Source: a virus. From it: DNA of 21,130 nt. Position numbers and translations under genes: made by a program. The notes under the pieces were generated by a model. It saw only the letters and a program-made list of their open reading frames with translations, was not told the DNA's origin and ran no database searches. This document shows, one piece after another, positions 20,945-21,130 of the stretch. The number at the start of each line of letters is the position of its first letter. The stretch's first letter is position 1. The DNA is taken from positions 1-21,130 of the IMG/VR virus record IMGVR_UViG_3300030099_001311. One strand, given 5' to 3'.

Positions 20945-21073
20945 ATGGATCGGGTTCGGTGTGATAAATTGTTCGGGTTTCCCAGAAATATCGGGCTGGA
21001 TCGGGGACAGAAAGCCGAAGAATTGTTCGGAAACAGCCTCATCTCTCATCTCCAGCCGTGCCATCCCGAATAA
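20945..21073 (+). CDS. Possible very small protein after the terminase (42 aa)
   Basis: An open frame from ATG 20945 (or TTG 20930) gives MDRVRCDKLFGFPRNIGLDR, then GQKAEELFGNSLISHLQ and ends PCHPE. There is no strong ribosome-binding site. Two LFG segments are both encoded by TTGTTCGG-containing DNA, so the frame may simply be a by-product of the repeat motif. The stretch 20925-21130 is GC-richer than the rest of the window and dense in TCGGG. Coding status is doubtful. Confidence 0.25.
   Translation: MDRVRCDKLFGFPRNIGLDRGQKAEELFGNSLISHLQPCHPE
21015..21030. repeat. Dispersed palindrome, copy after the terminase gene
   Basis: CCGAA-GAATTG-TTCGG, exact 5-bp arms. Confidence 0.8.
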
Positions 21074-21082
21074 TTGTTCGGG
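21065..21082. repeat. Dispersed palindrome, last copy, perfect 6-bp arms
   Basis: CCCGAA-TAATTG-TTCGGG, followed by four more TCGGG units spaced 6-8 bases apart (21086-21110). Confidence 0.8.
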
Positions 21083-21130
21083 TTATCGGGCTTCGGGCTT
21101 CGGGATCGGGACTGCTGGTTGACAAATCTA

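Noticed and set aside
20387-21064. Long minus-strand open frame of 225 codons opposite the terminase gene
   Set aside because: Ser/Leu-rich shadow of the terminase coding strand; no ribosome-binding site and no recognisable domain.
1-21130. tRNA genes, integrase, attachment site
   Set aside because: I looked through the gene-free stretches and saw no cloverleaf-like sequence, recombinase motif or direct-repeat pair suited to an attachment site; a tRNA search program would settle the tRNA point.

Overview
The window looks like part of a tailed-phage genome, probably a marine podovirus or a close relative that infects an alphaproteobacterium. That host is an inference, drawn from AT-rich composition, dense overlapping genes almost all on the + strand, very large AT-rich internal-virion (ejection) type proteins, and a gene set typical of uncultured marine phages. 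No integrase, ribosomal gene or tRNA was seen.

Layout from left to right. (1) 1-5065 is the end of the late structural block: the C-terminus of a virion protein and two large putative internal virion/ejection proteins. (2) 5065-5514 is a T4-type GH24 lysozyme. A small minus-strand ribbon-helix-helix-like gene (5501-5677) overlaps its 3' end. (3) 5699-9581 is an early recombination/replication block: a DUF1064-type nuclease, then a promoter (TTGATA-N17-TATTAT) driving a six-gene operon that includes a RecA-like/Sak4-type ATPase, a DUF669-like putative ssDNA-binding protein and a conserved phage protein of unknown function. It ends in a perfect intrinsic terminator. (4) 9596-10272 is a non-coding G/T-rich array, the most unusual feature of the window. 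It is built from about 124 pentamers kept in one phase, with T at position 5 in about 108 of them, and is punctuated 13 times by NNGG-CWGTT. All 12 spacings between punctuation marks are 5n+4 nt. (5) 10302-16828 is a replication block: SF2 helicase with a zinc ribbon, DUF3310 protein, two small unknowns, a Cas4-like PD-(D/E)XK nuclease with four cysteines, a TOPRIM/RepA-type primase-helicase, a zinc-ribbon protein and an orphan DNA methyltransferase. (6) 16817-18363 starts with a second promoter identical to the first from the -10 element through about +7. It covers small genes, an HExxH metallopeptidase, an HTH-like protein and a SleB-type cell wall hydrolase. (7) 18484-20073 has its own promoter and carries small accessory proteins, including a gamma-glutamylcyclotransferase-like enzyme and a Cys4 mini-protein. 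(8) 20060-20340 is a highly structured intergenic region with seven ACTTACC/GGTAAGT copies, a 14-bp inverted repeat and a promoter, next to the small terminase gene (20373-20924). It is a natural candidate for the packaging or regulatory site. The large terminase would be expected just beyond the right edge.

A second system-level signal is a dispersed palindrome, CCGAA-N4-TGTTCGG. It has seven exact copies and two degenerate ones, all to the right of 10.4 kb, in different reading frames and in non-coding DNA. The pentamer array and this palindrome family are the two things I would follow up first.
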